Assembly: GCA_002504905.1 (NCBI GenBank)
Contig: DATY01000026.1
Coordinates: forward strand, 70,553 to 127,570
Direction of reading: 5' to 3'
Length of the DNA: 57,018 bases
Source: Euryarchaeota archaeon UBA605
GTDB taxonomy: Archaea; Thermoplasmatota; Poseidoniia; Poseidoniales; Thalassarchaeaceae
This document shows, piece after piece, positions 17,159-26,086 of the stretch. Position numbers and translations under genes: made by a program. The first letter of the stretch is position 1. Every line of letters begins with the position of its first letter. The notes under the pieces are model-generated. The model did not search any database. It saw only the letters and a list, made by a program, of their open reading frames with translations, and was not told the origin of the DNA.

Positions 17159-17254
17159 ATGGTGATGGCCGACATTTCAAAAGGGAAGTGTTGTACATAC
17201 TGCACTAAGCGACCGGCGTTTGATGCAAGTTTAATTGAGATACAGGAAGAATAA
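17159..17254 (+). CDS. possible Cys-rich microprotein
   Basis: A short frame of 31 codons between the aminotransferase and speD, ending 2 bases before the speD ATG. It has two in-frame ATGs (17159 and 17165). The predicted peptide includes KCCTYCTKRPAF, three cysteines in a CCxxC arrangement that resembles half of a zinc-binding site, then an acidic tail. Tight spacing with speD suggests it could be translated as the first gene of that operon. No family is recognised and it could be chance. Confidence 0.4.
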   Translation: MVMADISKGKCCTYCTKRPAFDASLIEIQEE

Positions 17255-17256
17255 GT

Positions 17257-17631
17257 ATGACAAGTTCACATGGAAAACAAGTCTGCGTCGATTATTCTGG
17301 CTGTGAATTTGGAAAAAATCTTGATGGGGTTTGGATGTTAAATTTAATGAGATTTGCAGTTGAATCCGCAGGTGTTAGAGAGGTTCACGCCCATGTTGAA
17401 GAATTTGATGGCACCAAGAGCCCTGCAGGATTTGCAGCTGTTGTTTTACTGGATGAAAGTCATGTTAGTGCACATTGCTATTATGACAAGGGAATACTTG
17501 CAATTGATGCTTTTACTTGTGGCGACTCTGATCCAAATATTATAATCAATATTATCAACGAAAAATTATCATCCGAAATGAATGAAATCAGAGTTGTTAG
17601 TAAGGACGAAATCCTAAGATTTAGACAATAA
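17257..17631 (+). CDS. speD: S-adenosylmethionine decarboxylase
   Basis: Pyruvoyl-dependent enzyme that makes decarboxylated S-adenosylmethionine, the aminopropyl donor for spermidine. The 124-aa proenzyme is of the small prokaryotic class. The self-cleavage site is DESHVSAH, with cleavage expected between Glu67 and Ser68 so that Ser68 becomes the pyruvoyl group; His73 and Cys88 (DAFTCGD) match the processing histidine and catalytic cysteine of the family. Deoxyhypusine synthase follows within 11 bases. Spermidine is the substrate of that enzyme, so the pair forms a coherent unit. Confidence 0.93.
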   Translation: MTSSHGKQVCVDYSGCEFGKNLDGVWMLNLMRFAVESAGVREVHAHVEEFDGTKSPAGFAAVVLLDESHVSAHCYYDKGILAIDAFTCGDSDPNIIINIINEKLSSEMNEIRVVSKDEILRFRQ

Positions 17632-17641
17632 AGTGATTATT

Positions 17642-18589
17642 ATGGATATTAAAAAATTCATAGAATATCATTACAAGCATTTCAATGCTGGTGCACTTGC
17701 AGAATGTAGTAAATCTCTACGGGAATTTCTAGAGAATGATGGAAGGATGATAATTACGTTGGCTGGGGCTATGTCAACTGCTGAAATTGGAAGGTCTTTG
17801 GCACCCGCAATTCGTTCACAAAAAATTCATGCGATTTGTTGTACTGGAGCCAATCTAGAAGAAGACTTATTCAATTTAGTTGCGAAATCATCATATGAAA
17901 AAATAAATGACTGGAGAAACTGGACTGCTCAAGATGATAAAGAGTTACAAAAAAGAGGTTTGAATCGAGTAACTGATGTTGCAATACCTGAAGTGGAGGC
18001 GATAAGACGAATTGAAAAGCCTCTGTTAGAACTCTGGAAAGATGCTGCGGAAGTTGGAGATAGAAGATTCCCTCATGAATATCTGTATGATTTATTATTG
18101 CATGGAGATCTTGAATTTGATGCTGATCCAAAGGATTCCTGGTTACTTGCAGCAGCTGATGCAAATTTACCAATATTTGTCCCAGGATGGGAGGATTCAA
18201 CTTTAGGAAACATACTAACAGCGAGAGTGATTGATTGTACAATAGCGTCCCCAGACATCGTATTAGGAGGATTGCATGCTATGCAATCATTGGCCGACTG
18301 GTACAGAGAAGATAATTCACCAACAGGTCTATTACAAGTGGGAGGGGGGATTGCAGGAGATTTCGCAATATGTGTTGTTCCTATGTTAAGACAAGATGTG
18401 GGTCTTGAAATTGACCTTTGGTCTTGGTTTGCACAGATATCTGAATCTAGTGCATCTTATGGCGGATATTCAGGAGCACCTCCTAATGAGAAAATTAGTT
18501 GGGAAAAAATAGATACTGATACTCCTCAATTTGTGATTGAGTCTGATGCCACCATTGTGTTGCCATTACTTCTAGCATCTTTAGAATAG
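17642..18589 (+). CDS. dys: Deoxyhypusine synthase family protein
   Basis: Transfers the aminobutyl group of spermidine to a lysine of aIF5A, the first step of hypusine formation; members of this family can also make homospermidine. The 315-aa product has the NAD-binding LAGAMSTAEIG near residue 40, ICCTGANLEEDLF, VPGWEDSTLGN, and the C-terminal GAPPNEKISWEKI with the lysine expected to form the enzyme-imine. The ATG at 17642 was preferred to a GTG three codons earlier. Coupling to speD favours a spermidine-linked role. Its last 9 bases overlap the convergent enolase gene. Confidence 0.88.
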   Translation: MDIKKFIEYHYKHFNAGALAECSKSLREFLENDGRMIITLAGAMSTAEIGRSLAPAIRSQKIHAICCTGANLEEDLFNLVAKSSYEKINDWRNWTAQDDKELQKRGLNRVTDVAIPEVEAIRRIEKPLLELWKDAAEVGDRRFPHEYLYDLLLHGDLEFDADPKDSWLLAAADANLPIFVPGWEDSTLGNILTARVIDCTIASPDIVLGGLHAMQSLADWYREDNSPTGLLQVGGGIAGDFAICVVPMLRQDVGLEIDLWSWFAQISESSASYGGYSGAPPNEKISWEKIDTDTPQFVIESDATIVLPLLLASLE

Positions 18590-19822
18590 ATCTGTATAGT
18601 TAGGGCATTCTTCTTCAATCCGAAGTAATTGGTTATATTTCGCAGTTCTATCACTTCTAGCAGGTGCGCCTGTTTTTATTTGGCCCGCATTTGTTCCAAC
18701 AGAAAAATCGGCAATTATGTTATCTGAAGTTTCACCTGATCTATGTGAGATAATAATCCCAAAATTGGCTTTACGCGCCATTTCAATAACTTCAAGAGTT
18801 TCTGTAACAGTGCCTATTTGATTTAATTTTATTAATATTGCATTTGATGATCCCTCATCTATACCTCTTTGAAGACGACTTGGATTTGTTACATATAGAT
18901 CATCTCCAACAATCTGAACTCTATGGCTTTCTAATTTTGTAAAATCTCTCCAAGATTCCCAATCATCCTCTCCAAATGGATCTTCCATTGATACAATCGG
19001 GTAGTTGTCTAACCAAGTTGAATACAAAGATGCAAGTTCTTTTCCATCAATTACCCTATTGTCAATATGATAGTTTTTACCATCAAAAAATTCCTGAGCA
19101 GCAACGTCTAGAGCGATTGAGATCTGTGCCCCCGGCGTATATCCCGCATTTTTTATTGCACCCATTAAATATCTAAGGCCATCTTCATTACAAGGTAAAT
19201 TTGGTGCGAATCCACCTTCGTCTCCAACACCTCCAAGAAGTCCTTCATTTTTTAGTACTGATTTCAATGAATGATAGATTTCTGTTCCAGCCTTTACTGC
19301 ATCTGAAAAGCTATCGAACCCGTGAGGGACGACCATGAACTCTTGAACGTCAACATTTGAGGCTGCATGTGCTCCTCCATTGAGTATATTCATTAATGGA
19401 ACGGGTAATTTTTGCTCATTGTTTATTGAGATATAACTCCATAATGGCTGATTTGAATAATTAGCGGCTGCACGAATTACTGACAGAGAGGCGCCTAAAA
19501 TTGCATTAGCGCCCAATTTTTCTTTGTTCATAGTTCCATCCAAAGCCAGCATTGAGACATCTATTTCTTCTTGATTAGAAACTTCTAATCCTACTAGCAA
19601 ATCTCTTATGTCTTTGTTGACATTATTGACAGCTTTGGAAACTCCTTTACCCATCCAATCTTCCTCACCATCTCTTAATTCAACAGCTTCATGGCTACCT
19701 GTACTTGCTCCGGAAGGTACGGCAGCACGACCCATGAGAATGCCATCTACAAAGCAATCGACTTCCACTGTTGGATTCCCACGTGAATCAATGATTGTGC
19801 GTGCCTTAAGGTCAGTGATCAT
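18581..19822 (-). CDS. eno: Enolase
   Basis: Interconverts 2-phosphoglycerate and phosphoenolpyruvate in glycolysis and gluconeogenesis. It is about 413 aa, a normal length. Motifs are the N-terminal ARTIIDSRGNPTVEVD, the flexible loop PSGASTGSHEAVELRDG, the metal ligands in SIALDVAA, SMEDPFGEDDW and IVGDDLYVTN, the catalytic lysine in ILIKLNQIGT, and SHRSGETSD. ATGs at 19831 and 19822 are both possible starts. It overlaps the end of the deoxyhypusine synthase gene by 9 bases, tail to tail. Confidence 0.96.
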   Translation of the reverse strand: MITDLKARTIIDSRGNPTVEVDCFVDGILMGRAAVPSGASTGSHEAVELRDGEEDWMGKGVSKAVNNVNKDIRDLLVGLEVSNQEEIDVSMLALDGTMNKEKLGANAILGASLSVIRAAANYSNQPLWSYISINNEQKLPVPLMNILNGGAHAASNVDVQEFMVVPHGFDSFSDAVKAGTEIYHSLKSVLKNEGLLGGVGDEGGFAPNLPCNEDGLRYLMGAIKNAGYTPGAQISIALDVAAQEFFDGKNYHIDNRVIDGKELASLYSTWLDNYPIVSMEDPFGEDDWESWRDFTKLESHRVQIVGDDLYVTNPSRLQRGIDEGSSNAILIKLNQIGTVTETLEVIEMARKANFGIIISHRSGETSDNIIADFSVGTNAGQIKTGAPARSDRTAKYNQLLRIEEECPNYTDLF

Positions 19823-19878
19823 TCCGCCCATTAATCACTTCGAAGAGAACTAATGGTCTGAATGTTACGATGGTTGTA

Positions 19879-20313
19879 CTAGGAATTTAGCCAACTTAAC
19901 CAGCGAGATACTTTGTCCTGGACCAAAGGTACTTGAATTTCAGAATGACATACTTCTTCCCAACAAAGTTGTTCCTCAGAAGGAGAAATTGAAAATAACT
20001 CTGCCTTGAATATAATTCCATCTGGATTATCATGACTATCTCTTTTATCGTCTACAAAACAATGTAGAAGATGTTTTGGATAATGATGAATTTTACCAGA
20101 ATTACAACAACACATCAATACGCTTTTTTCTAAGAATATCAATGATGCCCCGGTAGCTTCATCAATATCATGGCCAACTACTTTACAATTAACCAGAAGG
20201 GTTGCTACATCAACATTGTACCACTGAGATTTTGAGGTTGAAAGATTAAGATTAGAAACTTCATCTAAATACTCTTGAACTCGAAGATTGGCCATTGCAT
20301 CATCCTCTGACAT
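19879..20313 (-). CDS. hypothetical protein
   Basis: No family recognised. The 144-aa product is acidic and soluble, without signal or membrane helix. A VLMCCCNSG triplet of cysteines lies near residue 90, followed by a histidine-rich segment HHYPKHLLHC, so metal binding is conceivable. Two ATGs (20313 and 20295) are possible starts. It is upstream of, and co-directional with, eno, with about 50 bases between them, and divergent from the Lrp-like regulator. Confidence 0.55.
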   Translation of the reverse strand: MSEDDAMANLRVQEYLDEVSNLNLSTSKSQWYNVDVATLLVNCKVVGHDIDEATGASLIFLEKSVLMCCCNSGKIHHYPKHLLHCFVDDKRDSHDNPDGIIFKAELFSISPSEEQLCWEEVCHSEIQVPLVQDKVSRWLSWLNS

Positions 20314-20350
20314 GTATTGTCAGAAATCGGCGACTCATTTTAATGCAACT

Positions 20351-20360
20351 TAATATAAAA
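20351..20360 (+). promoter_or_regulatory. TATA-like box before the Lrp-type gene
   Basis: TAATATAAAA lies about 110 bases before the ATG at 20468. A transcript start near 20380 would leave a leader of roughly 85 bases. Inferred from sequence only. Confidence 0.3.
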
Positions 20361-20467
20361 TACGATACTTGGTGTGAAATTATTACCTGAAAACGGAAAA
20401 AATAGCTGAGCAATTGCCACTCAAAATGACAATAACAATCAAAAAGGGTTCGCTTTGCGGAGTAATC

Positions 20468-20890
20468 ATGGTTGACGTAGATTCACTTGATAGAGCCATT
20501 CTAGCGTACCTTAGAGATGCGGGCAGAGCACCATTTGTTGACATCGCAAAAAAGGTAAATGTTACTGAACGTACAGTAAGAACTCGTATGAAAAGAATGG
20601 AGGATGAAGGAGTCATTAGAGGATATACAATCCGAGAAGCTGGCATAGGGTTGACAGCATTGATACGGCTTAAAGTTGGTTCAGGAGTGGAGATTGGGAG
20701 TCTGGCTGGAGAATATTCAGGATGGGCAGGAGTTGAATGTATTTACGAAATTAGTGGAGATGCAGATTTAGTTGCAATTGTTCACGTCGATGATACAATT
20801 TCATTAAGGAATTTATTAGATCGTATGTGGTTAGCCGCGCCAGGAGAAATAACTTCAACACAAACAGAATTAGTCTTGGAACAATACTAA
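20468..20890 (+). CDS. Lrp/AsnC family transcription regulator
   Basis: A 140-aa regulator with an N-terminal helix-turn-helix (VDIAKKVNVTERTVRTRMKR, near residues 23-42) and a C-terminal ligand-sensing domain (TALIRLKVGSG, ISGDADLVAIVHVDD). Length and order are typical. The ATG at 20468 gives the usual start LDRAILAYLRDAGR; an upstream TTG or ATG frame is non-conserved. Such proteins usually bind amino acids and regulate metabolism or themselves. It overlaps the convergent methyltransferase gene by 4 bases. Confidence 0.92.
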   Translation: MVDVDSLDRAILAYLRDAGRAPFVDIAKKVNVTERTVRTRMKRMEDEGVIRGYTIREAGIGLTALIRLKVGSGVEIGSLAGEYSGWAGVECIYEISGDADLVAIVHVDDTISLRNLLDRMWLAAPGEITSTQTELVLEQY

Positions 20891-21702
20891 TTCTTAGTCA
20901 TTTTATATCTATAATACTTCAATTTACCAGACTTAAATGAATCATAAACAGGGGTTCCCTGGACTCCAGCAAAAGTCTCAAAACTACGTCTAATCGTTCT
21001 CGGTACAAGTTCTGTTATTCTTTCTTTTTTAGCATCATTTATCATATCTAATGCATTAATTACTTCATCGGTAATTTCTTTCTTTGATACCACTGAAAAG
21101 CCAGATTTTAGAAAAATTTCTTCTGTTTTACTCATAGTTTCTTCATCACGAAAGTCAGTCCAACAGAAATTGCCACCTTTTCTTAGAACTCTGAAAGCTT
21201 CGCTAACGAATTTACTCATATCGCCATAACAATGAGAAGATTCGACATTGTAAACGATATCGAAATTATTATCTTCGAACGGTAAATCTTGAGCATTGCC
21301 TTCTATAAAATTTAAATTTTCCTGACTGTACCAGCCATTACATAGAGAAACGGCTTCTTTAGAGAAATCTACTCCAATTAAAGAAGATGGTTTTTTCGAC
21401 TTAGCAATCCAACTAGCGCCCCCTCCTCTTCCAGAACCAACTTCCAATACCTGTTTATTTTTCAAATCAATATCTCTTACATTCATGTGATAAAGTTGTA
21501 TAAATAGTCGATATGGTTCATCTTCCGGTTCTAGAACTGGACTGTTATTATCTATGAATCCATAGTTCATAAATCTAAAATCCACCTTATTATGTGCTTT
21601 AGATATTCTTTGATACCACCATTTCCATAGTCTATTTTGTAATGAAGCAGGAGAAAATTTGAGTATGGTAGCAAATATTCTAGCCGGAATACCCATTGAC
21701 AT
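20887..21702 (-). CDS. class I SAM-dependent methyltransferase
   Basis: A 271-aa methyltransferase with motif I VLEVGSGRGGGASWIA near residue 67, motif II LIGVDFSKEAVSLC and the motif IV region FDIVYNVESSHCY. The C-terminal part resembles lipid or polyketide methyltransferases acting on large substrates, but the substrate is not known. The ATG at 21702 was preferred to a GTG at 21723 that would overlap the redoxin gene. It follows the redoxin gene directly (8-base gap). Confidence 0.82.
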   Translation of the reverse strand: MSMGIPARIFATILKFSPASLQNRLWKWWYQRISKAHNKVDFRFMNYGFIDNNSPVLEPEDEPYRLFIQLYHMNVRDIDLKNKQVLEVGSGRGGGASWIAKSKKPSSLIGVDFSKEAVSLCNGWYSQENLNFIEGNAQDLPFEDNNFDIVYNVESSHCYGDMSKFVSEAFRVLRKGGNFCWTDFRDEETMSKTEEIFLKSGFSVVSKKEITDEVINALDMINDAKKERITELVPRTIRRSFETFAGVQGTPVYDSFKSGKLKYYRYKMTKN

Positions 21703-21710
21703 TTTGTCAC

Positions 21711-22280
21711 CTAAACTTTCCACTTAACAGAGCATCCAATGCTCTGAGTTCTGTTTTCTTTGATTTCTCTACCTTCTATCAATAGATCAATGGCATCAGA
21801 AAGTTCGGAAGTTGTCGCATGCGCAGGGTCTCTTGGTGAGTCATCGAGTCTACCTCTGTAAACTACCACTCCAGATGCATTAACCAGATAGAATTCAGGA
21901 GTTCTTTCGGCACCATATTGTGTTGCAATAGATTGATCTGCATCGTGTAAATAAGCATATGTCATTCCCTTAGATGCTCTTTTAACCATATTTGGCCAAG
22001 AGTCTGATTCATAATTGACAGGGTCATTAGAATTAATCCCGATAAATCCAATATCATTTTCTTTCGCTTTCAAAGCCATTTTTTCTATTCTAGATTCTGA
22101 ACCTACAACATAAGGACAATGATTACAAGTAAATGTGATTATTGCACCATTACTTCCCATAATCTCACTTAGAGATAATGTATCTTTACCTGCATTATTA
22201 TTAGCATTTGGTAATTCAAAATATGGTGCTTGTTGTCCTGGCTCTATTCCAAGTGATGTAGGCATATGTTGTGCTGCCAT
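21711..22280 (-). CDS. redoxin / thioredoxin-fold protein
   Basis: A 189-aa protein of the AhpC/TSA-redoxin group. The N-terminal APYFELPNANNN matches the family's entry, and the redox motif TCNHCPYV is a CxxC pair on the thioredoxin-type loop. GAERTPEFYLVN supplies the cis-proline strand. The C-terminal IGCSVKWK is a typical last motif of this subgroup. No signal peptide is seen, so it is cytoplasmic. It may reduce disulfides or peroxides; the partner is unknown. It is followed by the methyltransferase gene and preceded by the TPR gene, all co-directional. Confidence 0.85.
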   Translation of the reverse strand: MAAQHMPTSLGIEPGQQAPYFELPNANNNAGKDTLSLSEIMGSNGAIITFTCNHCPYVVGSESRIEKMALKAKENDIGFIGINSNDPVNYESDSWPNMVKRASKGMTYAYLHDADQSIATQYGAERTPEFYLVNASGVVVYRGRLDDSPRDPAHATTSELSDAIDLLIEGREIKENRTQSIGCSVKWKV

Positions 22281-22290
22281 AACTTATTGT

Positions 22291-24585
22291 TCAACCCTTT
22301 GGAGAAATCCTCTGGTTGAAATTTTCTTGTCTATCTACAGATTCTTGCAATCTTCTTCGAGCCAGTCTATGTTCGGGATCAATATCGAGAACTTTTCTCC
22401 ATGCAATAATTGATTCATTGACGTTCTCACCATCATGTTGAATTGCAGCAATTCTCAGTCTTGCATCGATATGCTTTTTGTCATATTTTGCTGCAGCCTC
22501 AAAGTCCGACTTAGCCTCGTCTACCCTTCCAAAGTCAAGATAGAGAAGCCCTCTCTGATACCATGCCTCAGAATGTGTAGGATCATATCGAATTGCTTCG
22601 TTTAACGGCTTTTCTGCTTGTTCAGATTTATCCATTGCAATCATACAAGCTCCTAAATGAACTAGTGCCATAATATGCTCAGAATCTTGAGAGAGTAGAG
22701 TTCTTAATTCATTTTCTGCTTCTTTCCAGTCTCCAAGATTCATTAGAATTTCTGAACGTCTTTGCCTTGCTAGATTTAGTTCAGGTGCTAATTCAATAAG
22801 TGAGTTTGCATCATCAAGTGCTGTTACCAAATCATCAGCCAATAATGATGCTGAACAACGATTCAATCTTGCTCTAATGTGGTTCGGATCAGATACTAGT
22901 ACTTTAGAGAAAAATGTTTTGGCCTCAATGAAACGTCCCTGTTTCGCTGCAATCATACCTCTGATAAATGGAATAGATGGATGACTACGAACATTAGTTG
23001 ATGCCTCAGAAACCAATGCATTAGCCTGATCTAATTTATCCATCTCCAAACATAGATGTGCTTCTTCTAAAGATATCGAAGGATGATCTGGAATGAGTCT
23101 TCTCGCTCTGACCAAAGCAACTTCTGCCTCTTTCATAGAGCCTTGATATCTTAATGCTCTGGACCTTCCAAGCCATGCCAACCCTGACTCTCTATCTTTC
23201 TCTATTGCGGAATCAAAAGAAATTGTTGCATCTAATAATAGAATATGATCATGTTCTCCTGTCTTATCTCTATGCTCGTCTGCGGCCAATAAATGTAAAC
23301 GACCTTGCATAACATGCAAAGAAGCACTTTCCCAGGAGTCTTGTGGGGCTTCTTCCAGTATTTTCTTTGACCATTCAATTGCTCCCGCACGGAATAAAAC
23401 TAGACTTAGCCTTCCTCTAACTTCCGCATCATCTGGATTAACTTCCAACCATTCTTCTAGAACTGCTCTAGCAGAATCTAACTTATTCTCATTCTCAAGA
23501 ATTTCGCTCTCTAGAAGAACTGTGTATTCTCCCAATCCTGATGCTCGACGTATAGCCTGAAGAGCCTCTTTTGATTGGTTCTCGCCAGCAGCCAATAGTT
23601 TTGCCTTTAGTAGCCAAGCCTTAGAATTGGAAGCATCAAGGTATAATGCTCTTTCAATTGATTCTAATGATGCTCTAATTTCTCCTAATTGCAGTAATTT
23701 AGAAGATTTTGAGACCCATCCCTCAGAGGTAGAAGGTTCTTTCAGATGTGGATTGATCTCGCTTTGTATTGCATTTGCCCTCTCAGCAATATTTGGAATA
23801 TTTTTATCCGGTAATTGAAAATCAATCCCTAAAGCTTCCAATCTCCTAATATTTCGATTAAAACGTTCATCTTCACTACCAGAAATTAATATTGTTTGTT
23901 CTTTTAATACTTCTATATCGTCTGGGTTTATTGCGATTAAACGCTCTAATGTTCTATCTAACGAATCAAGATCTGCTTCATCTCTTTGTATCGATGCCAG
24001 TGATTGAAGAATGGAAGAACTTTCAGGAGAAAGTAAGTTGGCTCTACGATAGAAATCCGTAGCTCTATCAAATTTCCCTGATTCATGAAATAACTCACCA
24101 AGTCCTCTTTGCTCATCGCCATTAAGTTCTAAATCTTCAGACTTCATATCTGCTTGAGTGAGGATTGCATCTAATCTTGAAACTAAAGGCATTATTCCTG
24201 GTAGTATATTTTCACTTCCTTGTGTTTCTGAATCTCTCTGATAGTTAGAAAGTATTGCCTTCGCTGCATGAGTAGCTATAGCACAGGATTCACTAGAACT
24301 GATAGTTACATCCTGTTCAAAAAGCAATGATTCGGCTGACTCTAGAGATTTATGTACCGATATTAATTCATGTACTTCTGGAGTTTCACCAAGAATAGTA
24401 TCTACTCCTCTGGAGAGTAAATCAAGACGATTAGAGGTACTGGCTAAATTACCCTGTAAATTACCAAGTTTAGTACGCATTTCGTCTCGCTGTCTCAGCA
24501 CTGATTGGTGTCGTAACCAAAGTGTTGCTAACATGATTCCGACCAAAGCATATAACGCTAGAATTATCGACGTCGACTGCTCCAT
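22291..24585 (-). CDS. membrane-anchored TPR protein
   Basis: A 764-aa protein with one N-terminal membrane anchor (about residues 7-24), a short coiled coil (about 30-60), then about a dozen tetratricopeptide repeats covering most of the chain. Repeats show the W-L-G-Y-A-F-A-P type pattern, for example AWYQRGLLYLDFGRVDEAKS near 690 and AWLLKAKLLAAGENQSKEAL near 320. TPR arrays act as protein-protein scaffolds. The anchor suggests the repeats lie on one face of the cell membrane. The partner is not evident from the neighbours (redoxin, dnaG). Confidence 0.88.
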   Translation of the reverse strand: MEQSTSIILALYALVGIMLATLWLRHQSVLRQRDEMRTKLGNLQGNLASTSNRLDLLSRGVDTILGETPEVHELISVHKSLESAESLLFEQDVTISSSESCAIATHAAKAILSNYQRDSETQGSENILPGIMPLVSRLDAILTQADMKSEDLELNGDEQRGLGELFHESGKFDRATDFYRRANLLSPESSSILQSLASIQRDEADLDSLDRTLERLIAINPDDIEVLKEQTILISGSEDERFNRNIRRLEALGIDFQLPDKNIPNIAERANAIQSEINPHLKEPSTSEGWVSKSSKLLQLGEIRASLESIERALYLDASNSKAWLLKAKLLAAGENQSKEALQAIRRASGLGEYTVLLESEILENENKLDSARAVLEEWLEVNPDDAEVRGRLSLVLFRAGAIEWSKKILEEAPQDSWESASLHVMQGRLHLLAADEHRDKTGEHDHILLLDATISFDSAIEKDRESGLAWLGRSRALRYQGSMKEAEVALVRARRLIPDHPSISLEEAHLCLEMDKLDQANALVSEASTNVRSHPSIPFIRGMIAAKQGRFIEAKTFFSKVLVSDPNHIRARLNRCSASLLADDLVTALDDANSLIELAPELNLARQRRSEILMNLGDWKEAENELRTLLSQDSEHIMALVHLGACMIAMDKSEQAEKPLNEAIRYDPTHSEAWYQRGLLYLDFGRVDEAKSDFEAAAKYDKKHIDARLRIAAIQHDGENVNESIIAWRKVLDIDPEHRLARRRLQESVDRQENFNQRISPKG

Positions 24586-24688
24586 CCATTGGGAGCGGGA
24601 ATGTAGGACTTTTGATGGCTTCTACTGATGAGGAGCTTTCCAAGGGCTTTTTTAATGTAATTAATTTTCACCGAAAGGCTTAGAAAAA

Positions 24689-25858
24689 TTACATATCGGA
24701 TACTGAGTAAGCTTGTACTCCAGATTTCCTAGTTACTTTCCCTACTGATGATGCAACTACGCTATCTATACCTGCTCCGGCTGCTAAAGTAAAAATTCTA
24801 TCAGTTACTTTTCCAGCGAATACTAGGCCTTTTGCACCTTCAGATTCTGCAAGCTTTGCTTCCAATGAAGATGCTCCAATTGGTTCACTACCGGATCCAT
24901 CCTCATTTACTATAACTGCTTGATTTCTTTTCAGTCCTTCTAACATACCTGCCCACCCTTTGATTTCTTCAGGTGCTTCAAGTATTTCCTCACCACGACC
25001 TACTGCTACGTCATCTTCCTTTGCCAACTCTGCTTGAATTCGAGATACAAGTTTGTTAGCTGGTTCTTTTTGTGCTAAACATTTTGTGATTACTTTTCCT
25101 TCTAGATGTTCTACCTCACGACTTTGTGGGGCTAAAGCCACATGTGTCAGTGATTTACCCAGTTTACCACTGAGTTCCATCAACAAAAGTTTGCCACCCC
25201 TATCTCCATCGACAAATGCTGTCACAGTTGTTTTAGATTTAGCAAGTGCGACTAATTCATCTTGGATTCCGGACCCCATAGTTGCTATAGCATTCTTAAT
25301 ACCAAACTTTAGTAAATTCTTAACATCGTTTCTTCCTTCTACAATGATTATTGCACTACCCTCTGCAACCTTCGGTCCTGCGGTCATTCCAGAAATATCT
25401 TTTTCTGTATCTAACGTTAAAACTGAACGTACTTCATCTAGTATGTTCTTGGACTCATCTTGGCCTGAATTAACCATATTCAACAGTAAAGTCTTAGCAC
25501 GATCAATCACGTTATCTCTCTTTGCAGATCTGATATTCTCAATTGCCTTGACTTTTATTACTGCTTTACATGGTCCTATACGATCTATAGTTTCTAGGGC
25601 TGCTCCAATAACCGCTGTACTGACTTGATCGATAGATGAAGAAAGTGAGATTTCCCCTTGCACTTTCCCTTTATTCTGATTCAATGCTACATCTACATGG
25701 CCAATGCGGCCTGTTCGTTGTAACTTTCTAAGTTGTAACTGATCACCAAGAAGACCTTCTGTTTGACCAAATATGGCCCCTACAACGTCTTTTCTAGCGA
25801 CTGTGCCGTCACAACGTATTGTTGCGTGTATGATATATTTTCCTTCTGTATTTGACAT
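24689..25858 (-). CDS. dnaG: DNA primase DnaG, archaeal type
   Basis: Archaeal DnaG-like protein (389 aa) with a central Toprim domain. The acidic Toprim residues lie in SAIIIVEGRNDVKNL near residue 170 and in FVDGDRGGKLL near 217. The N-terminal region (KYIIHATIRCDGTVARKDVVG) is the archaeal-specific start. Archaeal DnaG can make primers but has also been found with the exosome, so its role may be in RNA decay rather than replication. An unusual structured intergenic region lies upstream of its start. Confidence 0.95.
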   Translation of the reverse strand: MSNTEGKYIIHATIRCDGTVARKDVVGAIFGQTEGLLGDQLQLRKLQRTGRIGHVDVALNQNKGKVQGEISLSSSIDQVSTAVIGAALETIDRIGPCKAVIKVKAIENIRSAKRDNVIDRAKTLLLNMVNSGQDESKNILDEVRSVLTLDTEKDISGMTAGPKVAEGSAIIIVEGRNDVKNLLKFGIKNAIATMGSGIQDELVALAKSKTTVTAFVDGDRGGKLLLMELSGKLGKSLTHVALAPQSREVEHLEGKVITKCLAQKEPANKLVSRIQAELAKEDDVAVGRGEEILEAPEEIKGWAGMLEGLKRNQAVIVNEDGSGSEPIGASSLEAKLAESEGAKGLVFAGKVTDRIFTLAAGAGIDSVVASSVGKVTRKSGVQAYSVSDM

Positions 25859-26086
25859 AATAATTCCTTTCCGGTTTTCGGCCCAACTAGAGGGGCTTCA
25901 CTCCCAATTACCTAGTAGGTTTCTGGGTTGGATGGGCGCAAAACGCCCGCGAGTGTGGCTGATTACCAACCTATACCCGCAGTTGTACCCTTCATGAAGG
26001 CTCCTATGGTTATGCGATAATTATCACTAATATGGGATGAATTTAATAATGATAGAGATTAAGTCATAGAACTGTAGAGGAAGTTC
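25859..26086. other. GC-richer structured intergenic region, possible ncRNA or leader
   Basis: A 228-base divergent gap between dnaG and the TerB-like gene, clearly richer in G+C in its middle than neighbouring gaps. It holds nested stems: outer GGTTGG (25926-25931) with CCAACC (25966-25971), inner GGGCG (25934-25938) with CGCCC (25944-25948) around a CAAAA loop. A 12-bp palindrome CCTTCATGAAGG lies at 25989-26000. No protein frame, tRNA, SRP or RNase P motif was found. It could be a small RNA on either strand or the dnaG leader. Confidence 0.4.

Noticed and set aside
25859..26086. tRNA, SRP RNA or RNase P RNA in the gap before dnaG
   Set aside because: No T-arm or anticodon arrangement, SRP Alu-type motif or RNase P conserved block could be found; only generic stems are present.
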